DNA from: Sialis fuliginosa | Lineage: Eukaryota > Arthropoda > Insecta > Megaloptera > Sialidae | Length of the DNA: 64,000 nucleotides | Direction of reading: 5' to 3' | NCBI GenBank assembly: GCA_961205875.1 | Contig: OY540820.1 | Coordinates: forward strand, 1,674,001 to 1,738,000 | In this document: positions 1 to 11,760 of the stretch, piece after piece | Layout: every line of letters starts with the position of its first letter | Numbering within the stretch: position 1 is the stretch's first letter | Notes under the pieces: generated by a model | What the model saw: the letters and a program-made list of their open reading frames with translations, nothing else | Database searches by the model: none | Told to the model about the DNA's origin: nothing | Made by a program: the position numbers and the translations under genes

Positions 1-622
1 AAAACCATGAAAGTTGACTTAAAAAATTTTGATTTTTGATTTCGTTAAAAGTATGTTTTTTGTATAGTAAATGAAGAGAAAAGTTCAAATTTTCAAACCG
101 CAGCTCTGTATCTTAAACCATTTTCGATATATGGCCTCTAAAAGTTTAAGTTTTTTTCAAAATTTTGAGGAAAAATAACTGTAACTTTTGAATGAGTGGT
201 CAAAATCGATTTTAGTTGACGAATTTGAAATCTGAGTGTCAAAATCTATATAATGACGTAAAATTCTTCAAAACTCAACAAATAAAATTTCGCGAAAAAT
301 CGAAAGAATTAAAAAAATGTCGATTTTTGGCCAAATTTTTTTTGTTTGATTTTGAAGTATTAGTCATTTTATAGATTTTGACAGTCAACCAAAATCAATT
401 CCGACCTCGTGTTCAAAAGTTACGGCTATTTTTCCCCAAAATTTTGAAAAAACTGAAACTTTGAGAGGCCATATCTCGGAAACGGTTTGAGATACAGACC
501 TGCGGTTTAAAAATTTCAACTTTTTACCCCATTTTCTGTACAAAAAAATACTTTTAACGAAATCTAAAATTCAAATTTTTTTAGTCATATGTATTTCGTG
601 CTTCAAATTTCAACTTTCCATA
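1..622. repeat. Palindromic foldback repeat at the window edge
   Basis: The two halves are imperfect reverse complements, with arms of roughly 1-300 and 340-622. AAAGTTGA near base 12 mirrors TCAACTTT near 610, and ATATGGCCTCT near 132 mirrors AGAGGCCATAT near 463. It is non-coding. The outer end may lie beyond the window, so no TSD can be judged. This is probably a foldback-type non-autonomous DNA transposon. Confidence 0.7.
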
Positions 623-840
623 GAAAAATCAATTTAAATATAAGAAAATTAGAAGGAACATCATAACTTACATTATGAATAATAATTTTCATTATATTTT
701 ATCTAATTTGTCTTTTAAATTATAGGTATTTAAACATTTAAATGTTATTTTTAAGAAAACGATGGGATAATAAAATCAGTTTCATGCATTTTAAATAACT
801 CGATACTTAAAAATCGTTATTAAATATAATTTGTTCAAAT

Positions 841-1032
841 GTGGCCGCGGGCCGCACAAAAGGGCGCGGCGGGCCGCACATTGGCCTGGCCTGGTTTATA
901 GATGCCTTCACAGCTCAACTCGGAAAAGTTATTCGCGCGTACAATGATTCAGAACGACGAGTTCTCTCAGCGATAACGAGAACAAATCTACATTTTCCAC
1001 ACCATGGACCACCATACGCGAATAACGATTGA
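841..1032. other. GC-rich patch in AT-rich DNA
   Basis: About 190 bases rich in GGGCCGC, GGCGGGCCGC and GGCCTGGCC stand out against AT-rich surroundings. A 63-codon frame crosses it but has no recognisable domain. Such GGGCCGCAC wording is common inside hAT-type MITEs, so a decayed hAT fragment is the likeliest explanation. I see nothing else assignable in 623-1714. Confidence 0.4.
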
Positions 1033-1714
1033 TTATAATGACGTATGTATACATATTAATATATCGCCAGAATAGCTCTTCCCTTTTTAAGTATTGATAA
1101 ATGTCATCTTTCAATTATTGATTTTATATGAATACAGAATGAATACGTTCATGATGAAAGGAACAAATTCATTTCAAATTCAGGTCTAATTATTTTGTGC
1201 AAAAACGCTCGGACACGTCGATTAGTATTTTTAGTTGCGGATTTTTTGACATAAGAAAATTGTATTCTTAAGAAGAACATATACAGTCTTCATTGATTTT
1301 TTTAAATGGAACACCCTATATATTGTGCCATTTAATTGTACGGTGTATTCTGAATACTCTTTGTACAACATACCATATTCCTAAAATCAGTGGTTTTCTG
1401 AATAATGACGTTTGAAATTGACATTTTTAAAAGCCAACAAAAACAACCTGATATTGCAAATTCTGTGACTAAAATCCCGATTTAAATAAAATTCATTGTA
1501 GGTATATGGTTTTTTTAGGACACTGATTTAAAATTTTGTACAAAAATTTTAAAATTCAAATTCAAAAAAAAAAAAACGATTTTTGTAAAATTAATTTCAT
1601 AAGGGATTTTTTGGTCAATAATTTCAAATTCATTACTTAATTAGAAAAATTCAAAATGGTGAAAATATGGTGTCTAAAATTTCTTATTTTTGTAAAATTC
1701 CTTCCTATAAAAAA

Positions 1715-1851
1715 TCTATAAAATTTTCTCGTAACACGCGTTGTTCCTCAGTATTTAAAAAAAAAAACAGACCCAACCAACAAACCAAATTTCATTAATA
1801 TAAGTTCAATTATGCGTGTGACAAGGATTCGGGGGACAGACAGACAGACAT
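1715..1851 (+). repeat. Degenerate fragment of repeat family A
   Basis: It keeps recognisable family A phrases in order: TATAAAATTTTCTCGTAACA, CAGACCCAACC, TTATGCGTGTGACAAGGATTC and then a short (GACA)n tract. Both ends are missing. It is more diverged than other copies here and so presumably older. Confidence 0.6.
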
Positions 1852-1937
1852 TTATGAAACCAACAATATTATTTTGCTTTCAGTAATGTTCACATAAATT
1901 CTTCCTATATTTTGGATATGCCAAGTAATCAAGATAA

Positions 1938-2330
1938 AAAAACACCTGCCAAGTAAATGCACAGTGCTTCCTCGTACTAAATTCACAAAAGGTAGTTAAT
2001 TATTCAACAATTTAAATAAAAACCGATAGTGTTTAGATAAATTACCTGGAATTGGTTAACCATTTAATTTTTATACAATTTTACTAAAAAATATTAGTTC
2101 GAAATTTTAATATTAATCCGACCAAGTTTCAATAATATCGGTTCAGTTGTTCATAAGCTTTGCGTGTGACAAGGATTTAGGGGACAGACGGACAGACACG
2201 GAACGAAAAGTGTTTGTCTTGACGTGAAACGAAAAGATCAATTTAAAATTTTGAAATCGGAGAACATTTTTTTTGTCTGATATAAAACGATCATAAACCT
2301 TCTCGTATCTTTGATATTGCGAGGAAGCAA
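1938..2330 (+). mobile_element. Family A (HINE-like) copy, internally deleted
   Basis: It starts AACACCTGCCAAGTAAATGC and carries the 5' subterminal repeat TGCTTCCTCG. Near 2115 it jumps from the 5' third straight to CCGACCAAGTTTCAATAAT, then the GACA tract and the 3' end GCGAGGAAGCAA. About 450 bases of the full-length form (about 815 bp at 56212) are missing. It is non-coding. Flanking 2331-2737 shows nothing assignable. Confidence 0.8.
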
Positions 2331-2848
2331 TATTTAGTGATCAAATTACCCAATATTATTAATATCGATATCGCAGACCATTCATTCACAAAATTTAAAA
2401 GTAAATGGTTAGAACTAGGTCTAAATAAATAAATAACAATCGTTATATGTGAAAAATACCCAGGAAGAAAATTTATTTTCCTGAACTGGCCGGGATTTTT
2501 ATTTTATTTCACCAACTTTACGACCTCGTTAACATAAGATATCAATGGAAACGGTCTGTTTCCGATAAAAAAACGCTCTGCCTTTTATTTATTAACTATT
2601 TTTGCTATTGTCTTATCTTCGGATAATATTAGTCACAATATCCGTTTCTTGAATACAGGATTTTAATTAATGTACTTTATTTTAACTCTTTTTGTTCCAT
2701 AAACTCAACAGGGAATAATTTTCTCTATAGATTCTACCAGGGGTTATTTTAGTGTGTAGTAGCTTGTTTCTGCAGTTCTAAAACTGAAATGTGTAGTTAT
2801 AAAAATCTATTTGTGTAGTTCAAAAAAGTGTATATTAAAATAAAGATA

Positions 2849-3400
2849 GAGTACGTTTACACAGCGCTTTTATTCCGGTTTAACTATAACCGATGTAATA
2901 AAACCGGGTGTAAAAGTCCGTGTAAAAGGCACTTTACACCCGACAACTAATCGGCTTTAGTTATGCTATTCCTCTTGGTCTACGGGAATACCATAAGTAA
3001 ACCGGAATAGAGCAGGAATAAAAATGCTTATAAACTGCATGGACATAATTATACCTATTTAGCCAACCTCAAAAAATATAAGTATCTACGGAGTATAGGG
3101 ATTTCATCGTAATGCACTTCGCATTAACATTCGAAAAAGCGTCGTCAGTTAAAATATGGTTAAAACAACCAAGACAAAGAGATGGAAAACAAAAGAAACG
3201 TGATTTGTGGGACATAAAAGAGGCGAAATATTTTTGAAATTTCTTGTTGGTACACCATCGAACTTATAGCGTATTTCAAATCGGAATTATAATTCCAGCT
3301 GACGTCACTTATTCTCGTATGTGTAAACACCACCACTTGAAACGGTTTTATTACATCGGTTATAGTTAAACCGGAATAAAAGCGCTGTGTAAACGTACTC
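2849..3400. mobile_element. MITE with long TIRs starting GAGTACG
   Basis: TIRs of about 58 bp begin GAGTACGTTTACACAGCGCT and continue through CCGGTTTAACTATAACCGAT, mirrored at 3343-3400. A 3-bp ATA repeat flanks both ends (2846-2848, 3401-3403), which would suit a PIF/Harbinger-type insertion, but the class is uncertain. It is non-coding, 552 bp, and nested in the hAT element at 2738-4437. Confidence 0.75.
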
Positions 3401-3503
3401 ATAGTTACATTTTAAATACATAAATATAGTACAAAAAAGGCTTGTTGAAAAAGTACAAGACGAAATCAAAAAATAAATTAATTTAAGAAAATAATTGCAA
3501 TTA

Positions 3504-4296
3504 TACAGGGTGAGTCATTTTAATCAACGCAGTCAAATATCTCGAAAAGTAAGCGAAATTGAGAAAAACGTTTCAAACAAAAGTTGCTTGGTTTTAAGGA
3601 AGACAAACAATGGTGACCTTGCGGTTGACCTTTAAACCATTTTTCAAGGTCAACTTTGATTTTTTAAATAAAAACCTATATTTTTTTATGCATATTCGTA
3701 TTCTACGTGAAAAAATTAGTATCTTTAGTAAGAAAAATTTTTCTTAAAAATGCTTTCTTCTCTCAGTAGAGGGCGCTGTAAGATTAATCAATGAACTCAA
3801 ATATCTGTAAAAAAGTTGCACTTAATAGCTCAAACTACTGTTTCCTTTGGGGTGCTTTTTTAATGAGAGGCAAGGGGACTCACATAAAAATGCACCCCAA
3901 AGGAAACATACAACTACTACGTCCACGCCGTGGTTTCTGGGTAATACTAAAAGTAGTTTGAGCATATATGCAACTTTTTTTCAGATATTTGAGTTCGTTG
4001 ATTAATCTTACAGCGCCCCTTACCGAGAGAATAAAGCATTTTTAAGAAATTTTTTTCTTACTAAAGATACTAATTTTTTCACGTAGAATACGAATATGCA
4101 ATAAAAAATATAGATTTTTATTTAAAATATCAAAGTTAACCTTGATTTGACCTTGAAAAATGGTTTGAAAGTCAACCGCAAGATCACCATTTTTTATCCC
4201 CCTTGAAACCAAGCAACTTTTGTTTAAAACGTTTTTGTCAATTTCGTTTACTTTTCGAGATATTTGACTGCGTTGATTAAAATGACTCACCTTGTA
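3504..4296. mobile_element. Foldback element, TIR TACAGGGTGAGTC, TA target
   Basis: The arms of about 310 bp start TACAGGGTGAGTCATTTTAA, and the right arm is the near-perfect complement ending in ...GACTCACCTTGTA. TA flanks both ends (TATA at 3502-3505 and 4295-4298). The TA target suggests the Tc1/mariner group. The spacer (3815-3985) itself contains the inverted pair GTTTCCTTTGGGGTGC/GCACCCCAAAGGAAAC. A 100-codon minus frame here is only an arm reading frame. Nested in 2738-4437. Confidence 0.8.
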
Positions 4297-4498
4297 TATA
4301 AATATAGTTGAAAAGCGAAAAAAAATATGCAGTTGTAAAGTCAATTTATGTAGTGGAAAATTATAAATGAAACTGTAAAAGTCGAGCAGAAAAAAGGGAA
4401 AATGTGCAGTTGTAAAATTTTCTTAAAATAACCCCTGGATTCTACAGAAAATATTTTATTTTACACCAGCTGTTACCCACGACTTCGTCCGCGTGTAT

Positions 4499-5035
4499 TT
4501 TGCTTCCTCGCAATATCAAATATACGAGAAGCTTTGTGATTGTTTTAGAATGAGACAAAAAAATGTAATCCGATTTCAAAATTTTAAATTGATCTATCCG
4601 TTTCACGTCAAGACTTTTCGTTCCGTGTCTGTCTGTCTGTCTCCTGAATCCTTGTCACACGCATAACTCATGAACCATTGAGCCGATATTATTGAAACTT
4701 GGTCGGACGGTTGGGTCTGGCTTGAGGACGGTCCCATTTCAAAATCATCAAAATCGTGTGTAAGAGGGAGAGGTGACATCCCAAAATATTTATTTTTTCA
4801 AGATATCTCAAGAACGACACATGTTACGTGAAAATTGTATAGAATATTTTCTGTAGAGCATTAAATTTCCTATAATATGGGTCTACAACGTTTGTTGTAA
4901 AATATTCCCTTACAAAGATTGATCGCAATTTATTTTTAAAAAATCGTGTTTTTTTTTTAAATTGATATTTACTATATTAAATGTAATTTTGAAGTTTGCA
5001 TAAATTTAGATTTAGATTGAAATTGTCAAAAAATA
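4499..5035 (-). mobile_element. Family A copy, minus strand, 5' end missing
   Basis: Read on the minus strand it ends with GATATTGCGAGGAAGC and has the GACA tract, the CCAAGTTTCAATAAT phrase and the CGTAACATGTGTCGTTC phrase. It stops near 5035, before the 5' subterminal repeat. Just upstream (4461-4498) lies CCACGACTTCGTCCGCGTG, a short terminus fragment of the kind that ends family C-type elements. Confidence 0.8.
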
Positions 5036-5045
5036 AGTAGGTACT

Positions 5046-5390
5046 ACCTAGCTGTATGCGCGATTTTGCTCGAAATTATTGTTTAGGATTTTTGAAAAAT
5101 ATACATATCTACATATATATATCTACACAATTCTTTACTACATTATATTGTTCAATATTTAACGGCAGCGTATTGCCAAAGAGCGTGCTGGCGATAAATT
5201 TTTTCCGACTTGATTTACTATTATCGTCACTGCTTAGTTGTTATGTTACCTAACGTAACAAAATATATACTAATACTTGGCCAAAGAACATATCCATGAA
5301 TAAAATAAAAAACTAAAATCGGATAAGTGGTTAAGCGCACTAACGGACAGACAGACAGACGTTGCGTTTTATAATATGTAAGAATGGATC
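5046..5390 (+). mobile_element. Family B copy, internally deleted
   Basis: It shares with the 30.9-31.9 kb copy, in order: AATTATTGTTTAGGATTT, TTCTACACAATTCTTTA, TTCCGACTTGATTTACTATT, CACTGCTTAGTTGTT, CGGATAAGTGGTT, AAGCGCACTAACGGACAGAC and a GTTG..TTTATA end. About 500 bp of the middle is missing. It is non-coding. Flanking 5391-6001 is AT-rich with nothing assignable. Confidence 0.7.
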
Positions 5391-6001
5391 TTATTGTTAG
5401 ATTGTAGAATCAATACCCCTTAGTTTTTATTCTTCCTGTATAATATTCCCTTTTTATTGAAATTTTGAGCAAATATGGAAATGTATGTTTGTACTCGTGT
5501 GTATTTCTCACTTGATAAAATAGAATATGTGAATTTTCAAGTTGAATAAATATTTAATATCCCATTGTTAAATACTTCCTTTGAAATAAAATAAATATCA
5601 TAAAACCAAAAAAAAGACAGGCTTTTTAGGAAGAAACTTTGAACATTTTTATATTTTAATTAACTTTCAAGTGATGTCAAAGGGTTTCGTATCCAAGAAT
5701 TTTTGCGCTTTGTTATTTAACAAAGTTCGTGTATGTAATACATACATGAAGACAAAGTCAAGTGAAAAAAATAAATAAATAAAAAAAGTAAAATTTAAAA
5801 AATAATAAAAATTTGTAGTGAAAAATAATTAACAAATTCATTTAATAATATTTAATAGACTACACCACAAAGATGACATTTGTCTGTAGGGTCACGTACA
5901 TGTTTGTATTGGCAATATAATATTTCGTCGTAAAAAATAAAAAAAAGTATTTTGTTGAAAAAAATTCCACACTTATTGTAATTTTGATGTTTTGTGCAAT
6001 C

Positions 6002-7662
6002 CATACTAATATTATAAATGAGAAAGTGTCTCTGTCTTTTCACGGCTAAACCGCTAAACCGATCTTGATGAAATTTGGCAGTGAGATAGTTTGTATCCCG
6101 AGGATCGACATAGGCTATTTCGTATCTCAAAAATTCATTCCCTAAGGAATTGCAAGGGGGTGGAAAAAATTGTAATTTTTTGGTATCTAATTAATATTTT
6201 ACTCCCGTTAATTATAAAGGGTTGTAATTGGTTTTATTCGATCCGGCGGGAATAATACTACAGGAGTGGAGGTTTTAGGGGGGGGGGGGGGGGGTAACAA
6301 CCCTCTGTCTCGCATAGGAGCCGAGATATTTAAGATTTTGTATAACGAATATGAAAACCAAAAATAATAAAAATTTAATATTTCACCCCCTGTCACATAT
6401 AAAGGGTTGTAATTGGTTTCATTCGATCTGGTGGGAAAAATACTACGGAAGAGGGGTTATTAGGGGGAAAAAACAATCCCTTATCTTACATAGGAGTCGA
6501 GGCATCCCGGGAAAAAATTTCAGATCTGAAGTGATCTCGGTTGATCTTCATTTTGGAACAAATCAGATCTTTGTAGATAAATAAACTTTTGTCTACCTTA
6601 AATAACAAATTAATACACATATACTGGGCCCACGCGGCTTCGCCCGCTTGGACTACGGAATTATTGTTTAGGATTTTTGAAAAATATACATAGTTGAATT
6701 AAGTACAAACACTATTAATTATTATTAAAAAAAACAAGTCAGAACAAAAATTACAAATAATTTTTGTTCTGTTTAAATTTAAAAGTTAATAATTGAAAAC
6801 AAAATAAACAACTGCCGGCCGAGCGCTGAATCGTCCCTCTCCCCGCGACACTTCGTCATAGTTCGCGCGAATTGCCGCGAATAATATGTTATTTTATGTA
6901 TATTTCACGTTATTTCCTAAATCAAAAAACCAAATTGGATTCTGTAAAGGGCAAATTATATCTACATTAAGTACTTATGACGATGAAATCATTTATTTCG
7001 ATATGGATTAATGTTTTGTAGGTCTTAAATATAAAAGTTAGACATATGCTGTCACGGACTTTATTGTAGAACTTTTGATTCTACACAATTCTTTAATACA
7101 TTATTTTGTTCTATATTGAACGGTTTAGGCAGCGTATTACAAAACAGCGCGCCGACGGCAAAAATTTTTCCGACTTGATTTACTATTATTGTCACTGCTT
7201 AGTTGTTCTGTTACCTAATCTAACAAAATATAGCCTATAACCTGGCCAGAGAACGTACCTATGAATTAAAAAAAAAACACGTAAATCGGATAAGTGGTTC
7301 TCGAGTGATAAGCGCACGAACGGACAGACAGACAGACAGAGAGAGAGACGTTGAGCTTTATATGTATATATTATGGATAGAAACCTTGTTTATAATTTAA
7401 TCAATTAAAAAAAAGTTGTACAGAAACGTATTGAATGATATTTGAGACCCATGTATTAAATTAATAAATAAATTCACAACTCACCCCCTGTCACAGATGA
7501 AGGGTTGTAATTGGTCTCATTCGATCCTAAAATATAGAAAAAAAAATTATTTTCTCCCCTTTTACATATTAATGGTTGTAAATAGTTTCATTCTATCCGG
7601 CGGAAAAAATATCATGGGGATGGGGGTTTCGATATCCACGCGAGCGAAGCAGCTAGTAATAC
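6002..7662 (+). mobile_element. Family C dispersed element, split by family B
   Basis: The 5' part starts CATACTAATATTATAAATGA and continues TTTTCACGGCTAAACCGCTA, wording I recognise as widespread at one end of arthropod dispersed repeats. The 3' part ends CCACGCGAGCGAAGCAGCTA. Internal degenerate tandem units (CACCCCCTGTCACA, AAGGGTTGTAATTGGT, CATTCGATC) recur near 6210, 6385, 7480 and 7570. A run of about 19 G's sits at 6276-6294. Family B occupies 6626-7378. The class is uncertain (Helentron-like is possible). Confidence 0.55.
6626..7378 (+). mobile_element. Family B copy nested in family C
   Basis: It starts GGGCCCACGCGGCTTCGCCC and ends with (GACA)n, (GA)n and GTTGAGCTTTATATGTATAT. It matches the 30993-31865 copy over almost its whole length. 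The related family C tandem units on both sides suggest this copy inserted into family C. It is non-coding. Confidence 0.65.
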
Positions 7663-9751
7663 ATATAAATATGCAATAAATATAACTGTTAGTCCTAATA
7701 GATATTTATTTGTATAACCATTGAGGTTTCTACAAATGTCTTCTATATTTAGATATAAAATAAATTGATTTAGAAGTGAAATAAAAAAATGAGAATTGAA
7801 AACGGATATTATTTTTTAGAGCATCCATGATAGAAAGTCTTCTGAACAAAATATATTTGAAAATTTATTATCAAAATATACAGAAGGGAATTTACGTAAA
7901 TATATTCCAAATTTATGCACGGTATTGTTTTGTATTATAGCTAATGCATACAGTATGGCAGTCAAACGGATATAAAGTAATGTCGCCATATATCCGTAAG
8001 TGTCAATATTCAAAATACATATAATAATTCAACACGTTACACTGCTATATCCAGGTAAATGTAAACTTATTTCCCCTTAGCAAAAAAAAAATCTTTGGGG
8101 GGGGGGGGGGGGGTATACTAAAGAGTAAAATCAAATCAAAAAAAAAAATTATACCAAACAAGTAGATTTTTACAATGTTTCTTTTTTAAGTATCGTGTTT
8201 GTTGTAATTTAATGTTAATTCCGAAAAATTATAATAGGCATATTTTTAAAAACTATTTTCTGATGATCTTACGTGTCTCCTATTTCCAAAAAAATACTTA
8301 TTTCTGCAGAAAATAAAGGTTTAATCACAAAAATTGACCCTTTTAAAACTAATTTTGAATTTGACGCCAAAACGCTCGCAGGTGTCATGGCGCATTTGTG
8401 ACGTCACGCCTTTGTAACACTCCTTGTCAACAATAATAAATCCTTGTTCCATCGCTAACGTTTCTCGGTTTTAGTTTTGGTAACACAAAACTGAACAAAT
8501 TGATAATTTAAAACAACAAAATAAGTTATAAGCAGTGCAGATATTAGTGAAACAAAAATGATGTTTACTTAGGCGTAACGTCATCCACTCTGACTGGTGT
8601 TTTATCTAACATGGCGGATTTCTGTATTTTGTGTTTTTATTTTAACAAAAATCATATTAATCTCGCTTTTAATATAAAAATAAATACATTTTTTAGAATA
8701 TTTTTAACCTATTTCATTATTTAAAATCATACTTTGTTACTGGCATCATGCCTATTGTAGGATTAACGTATTATGATAAATTAAAATGTATTCTTTATTA
8801 TTTGTAGAATATGTTTTTCAGGTTCTGTATTTATTTATTCTTTTGTGACAAATTGTTTTAAGAAAATATACTAGTTGTCAAATGAAATTATAAAACCACC
8901 ATTTATTACTAGTAACATCAATGTTTTACAAGAAATTACAATTTTTTAAACATCCTTCAAAGACGATAGTTTCAAAAGTCTAAGAGGTCTACGTATAATG
9001 GTCAAGCCATGGTATTTATAACTTTAGGCTAATTCAAATCTCGTACATTTTTTTGTATATTAAAAAAAAATCGTACGTACTTACGTGGACTGTTTGGAGC
9101 CGCAGGTGTATTTTTGAGTTAGAAAAAAATATAAAAATAGGGTCATATTCTACTAATTTCGACGCCCCACATGCCTAGAAATGAAAAAAAAATTTAATTC
9201 TATGACACTCCCTCTAATAGTTTATTGTAGATTCAGGGAAGGTCAAAATGGAAATATTCTTCAAAATCTTGGAAAAAATCTCTGAAAAAGTTATTATATG
9301 AAATGAAAAACTTATAGAATCACTGTTGTATGCATTATTCTGACTCCTAATTAAACTGAAAGGCTTGGTTTGTATTTATATAAAAACAAACCTGAATTGC
9401 AAAAATACATACAGTCGAGTTGCTAAATATAAAAAAGATAAAAATAAATCCCGAGATCCTTGAGATTTAACTCGCTATTCAATTAGATATTACAAGAACC
9501 ATAACGCGCAGTCGAAGAACTGAGGAAAACATTATCGCCTTAATCAGGACTTTTCTCACTACATTTTCCTCGATGGCCGTCTTTTGTCTGTGATTAATTA
9601 CATTGAAGAATTTACGATCAGCCGTTCGTCCGCGCACCAAATGAATATAGAGAGAAAAATAATAGAGAATTGCTTGAATAATGAAAGCGCTACCACTTTA
9701 CAGTGGCTCCCACTTCTTTTCTAATACGGAGAACTTTTTATTTTATTAAAT
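7663..9751. other. About 2.1 kb with no assignable gene
   Basis: The stretch is AT-rich with scattered short frames and no recognisable domains. Visible structure is limited to a homopolymer run of 18 G's near 8098-8115 and a near-complementary pair, TGACGTCACGCCT near 8399 and AGGCGTAACGTCA near 8571. The pair could be the TIRs of an old element of about 185 bp, but no TSD is evident. Confidence 0.4.
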
Positions 9752-10536
9752 CAACGTTTCTCAACTTGTGGGGCGTTACAAAACTAAATGGGGGGCGCGA
9801 TCATATTGAAAAAAAAAATTATTAAAACATGTATCTAATTTACTGAAAGAAAAGAAATAAAATACATTCTGACATAATAAAAAAACATCTTCCAAGTAAA
9901 TGCACAGTGCTTCCTCGTGCTAAATTCACCAAAGATAGTTAATTATTCAACAATTTAAATAAAAAACGATAGTGTTTAGATAACTTGCCTGGAATTGGTT
10001 AACCGTTTAATTTTTATACAATTTTACTAAAAAATATTAGTTCAAAATTTTTCTCAAGACACACCAGATTATTTTTTCGTATATTTTTAATTTTTTTACA
10101 AATGTCAAAATGACATTTAATATATCCAAGCAAATATCAATTTAGAAAAACAAAACATGAATTTTTAAAATAAATTGAGATAAATATTTGTAAGAGAATA
10201 TTTTACAACAAACTTTGTAGACCCCATAATATAGGAAATTTAATGCTCTATAAAAAATATTCTATAAAATTTTCACGCAACATGTGTCGTTCTTGAGATA
10301 TCTTGAAAAAATAAATATTTTGGGGTGTCACCCCTCCCCCTTACACACGATTTTGATGATTTTGAAATGGGATCGTTCTCAAGCCACACCTAGCCATTCG
10401 ACCAAGTTTCAATAATATCGTTCCAGTGGTTCATGAGTTATGCGTGTGACAAGGATTCAGAGGACAGACAGACACGGAACGAAAAGTGTAGTGATTGAAA
10501 ATTGGGTCGCAAATACTAAAAAATTGAGAAACGCTG
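9752..10536. mobile_element. hAT-type MITE (CAnCGTTTCTCAAC TIR) split by family A
   Basis: The left TIR CAACGTTTCTCAACTTGTGG faces the right TIR ending TTGAGAAACGCTG. The flanks are TATTAAAT (9744-9751) and GATTAAAT (10537-10544), a 7/8 match to an 8-bp TSD. Related copies are at 32596-36968 and 39122-39482. The TIR resembles the CAGNGGTTCTCAAC type of the Charlie-like hAT group. It is non-coding. Family A lies inside at 9891-10489. Confidence 0.75.
9891..10489 (+). mobile_element. Family A copy, 3' end missing
   Basis: It starts AAAACATCTTCCAAGTAAATG with the subterminal TGCTTCCTCG, runs through the full internal section to GACAGACAGACACGGAACG, and stops there. The terminal stem-loop of about 130 bp is lost where it meets the hAT element. 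It is non-coding. Confidence 0.85.
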
Positions 10537-10654
10537 GATTAAATAAAATATAATGCAACAAAAATACACGTTTTATATTGTTCTAATATTTTTTCAATAG
10601 GAGCGATAGAACATTGACATATGGATCTTGACTTCTGGGTATAAGCCACGTCAA

Positions 10655-10756
10655 TTCCATTGATTAAAAAAATTTTGAAAACAGAGAACATTTTTTTTTG
10701 TCTCAATTTAAAACGATCACAAAGCTTTTCGTATCTTTGATATTGCGAGGAAGCAA
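10655..10756 (+). mobile_element. Family A 3'-end fragment
   Basis: Only the last 100 bases of family A are present: AATTTTGAAAACAGAGAACA, the poly-T, CGATCACAAAGCTTTTCGTA and GATATTGCGAGGAAGCA, which folds as the family's terminal stem-loop. A 121-codon minus frame running over 10539-10904 joins this to unrelated DNA and is not a gene. Confidence 0.75.
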
Positions 10757-10842
10757 AATAAAGAACAAAGTGAAGAAATAAAAGAGAGTAGGTAACAATT
10801 ATTATAATAATAGCTAAAGGTGTAATGAAATTATTATAATTA

Positions 10843-11408
10843 GGGTCGAGTGGGGTAAATATGAAACACCAAAAAAATGGGGTAAAAGTGAAACAAGCTT
10901 GCAAATAAAAAAACTTATTTGTTTATAGGAAAATTATAAAAACTGACATCATCATTAAAGGTTTGTTAAAGCGACCTGAAAATATGAATCGCCTAATAAG
11001 TTATGTGTCACCCCTCCCTTTGTCAATGTCTGTTAGTCGATGTCAGAACGTGTCAATTAAATTTTAATTCTTTCCACATAACTTTCTGTATAGCTCACAA
11101 TCAGATATTGATTAAAGTTACAATTTTACATTAATATGCCACAAAGAAGATAAATCAAAAGTTGCCAAAGTAGCCTTTCTTTTAATTTTAAAGGCCTGTT
11201 TCACTTTTTCCCAAATTAGAGGTTAAAAATGAAACACTTTTTTGATTTTAAAGTCCATGTTGTATCGTACAGTTCAAATGACATAAGTATTTAAAATGGT
11301 TATTCATAAGTGCATCTAGTAGAAAAAATTAAAGTATGAATTTGTATCGTTAACTGTCAAAAAACATGAAAGATTTGTAATTTGTTTCACTTTTACCCCA
11401 GTTGACCC
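10843..11408. mobile_element. TA-target element, TIR GGGTCGAGTGGGGTAAA
   Basis: The left end GGGTCGAGTGGGGTAAATAT faces the right end CACTTTTACCCCAGTTGACCC, with TA on each side (10841-10842, 11409-11410). It is 566 bp without a transposase frame. TA target and TIR style fit a non-autonomous Tc1/mariner or pogo relative. The inverted symmetry continues into the flanks (GAAATTATTATA on both sides), so the true ends could be slightly further out. A partial copy is at 28248. Confidence 0.7.
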
Positions 11409-11466
11409 TACTATAATAATTTCTTAAATAACTTTATGTCAATAATGTTTTTAATAATAAGTCTAG

Positions 11467-11714
11467 TGTCGGGTATTATAAAGGAGCTAGCAAATAGGCT
11501 AAATTTGCCTTGTAGGTAAATACCAACGGTATTAAAACAGTGGTGATGTTATGAAAATTATTCTGTTCGGTGAAAGATGCCAACTGTGTTACAATTAGTT
11601 CAAGTATCACTGCTCTAAATTCCATAGCTAATCCATAGTTACTAGCACAGAATTAATACACTATTTGAAAGTGCTTGCTAGCAAATTTTGCTAGCTCCTT
11701 TATAATACCGGACA
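11467..11714. mobile_element. PIF/Harbinger-like MITE, copy 1
   Basis: The TIR TGTCGGGTATTATAAAGGAG plus CTAGCAAA is mirrored at the right end by GCTAGCTCC and TTTATAATACCGGACA. The flanks are TAG and TAA, a 2/3 match to the TWA target. The sister copies at 12781 and 45538 have perfect TTA and TAA TSDs. It is 248 bp and non-coding. Confidence 0.75.
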
Positions 11715-11760
11715 TAAGTGTAGTCTGTAGAGTAAACTGAAGTAAATTCCCTATTAGGGT

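Larger units (their letters stand above)
2738..4437. mobile_element. hAT-type non-autonomous element hosting two insertions
   Basis: The TIRs are CAGGGGTTATTTTA and its reverse complement TAAAATAACCCCTG. They are flanked by a perfect 8-bp TSD, GATTCTAC, at 2730-2737 and 4438-4445. The 8-bp TSD and CAGGG start are hAT hallmarks. No transposase frame remains. Two other elements sit inside, at 2849-3400 and 3504-4296; without them the host would be about 350 bp, a MITE. Confidence 0.8.

Noticed and set aside
10539..10904. 121-codon minus-strand frame
   Set aside because: It crosses the TSD of a hAT element, a family A fragment and the left end of a TA element; no domain, so it is a chance frame over unrelated repeats.
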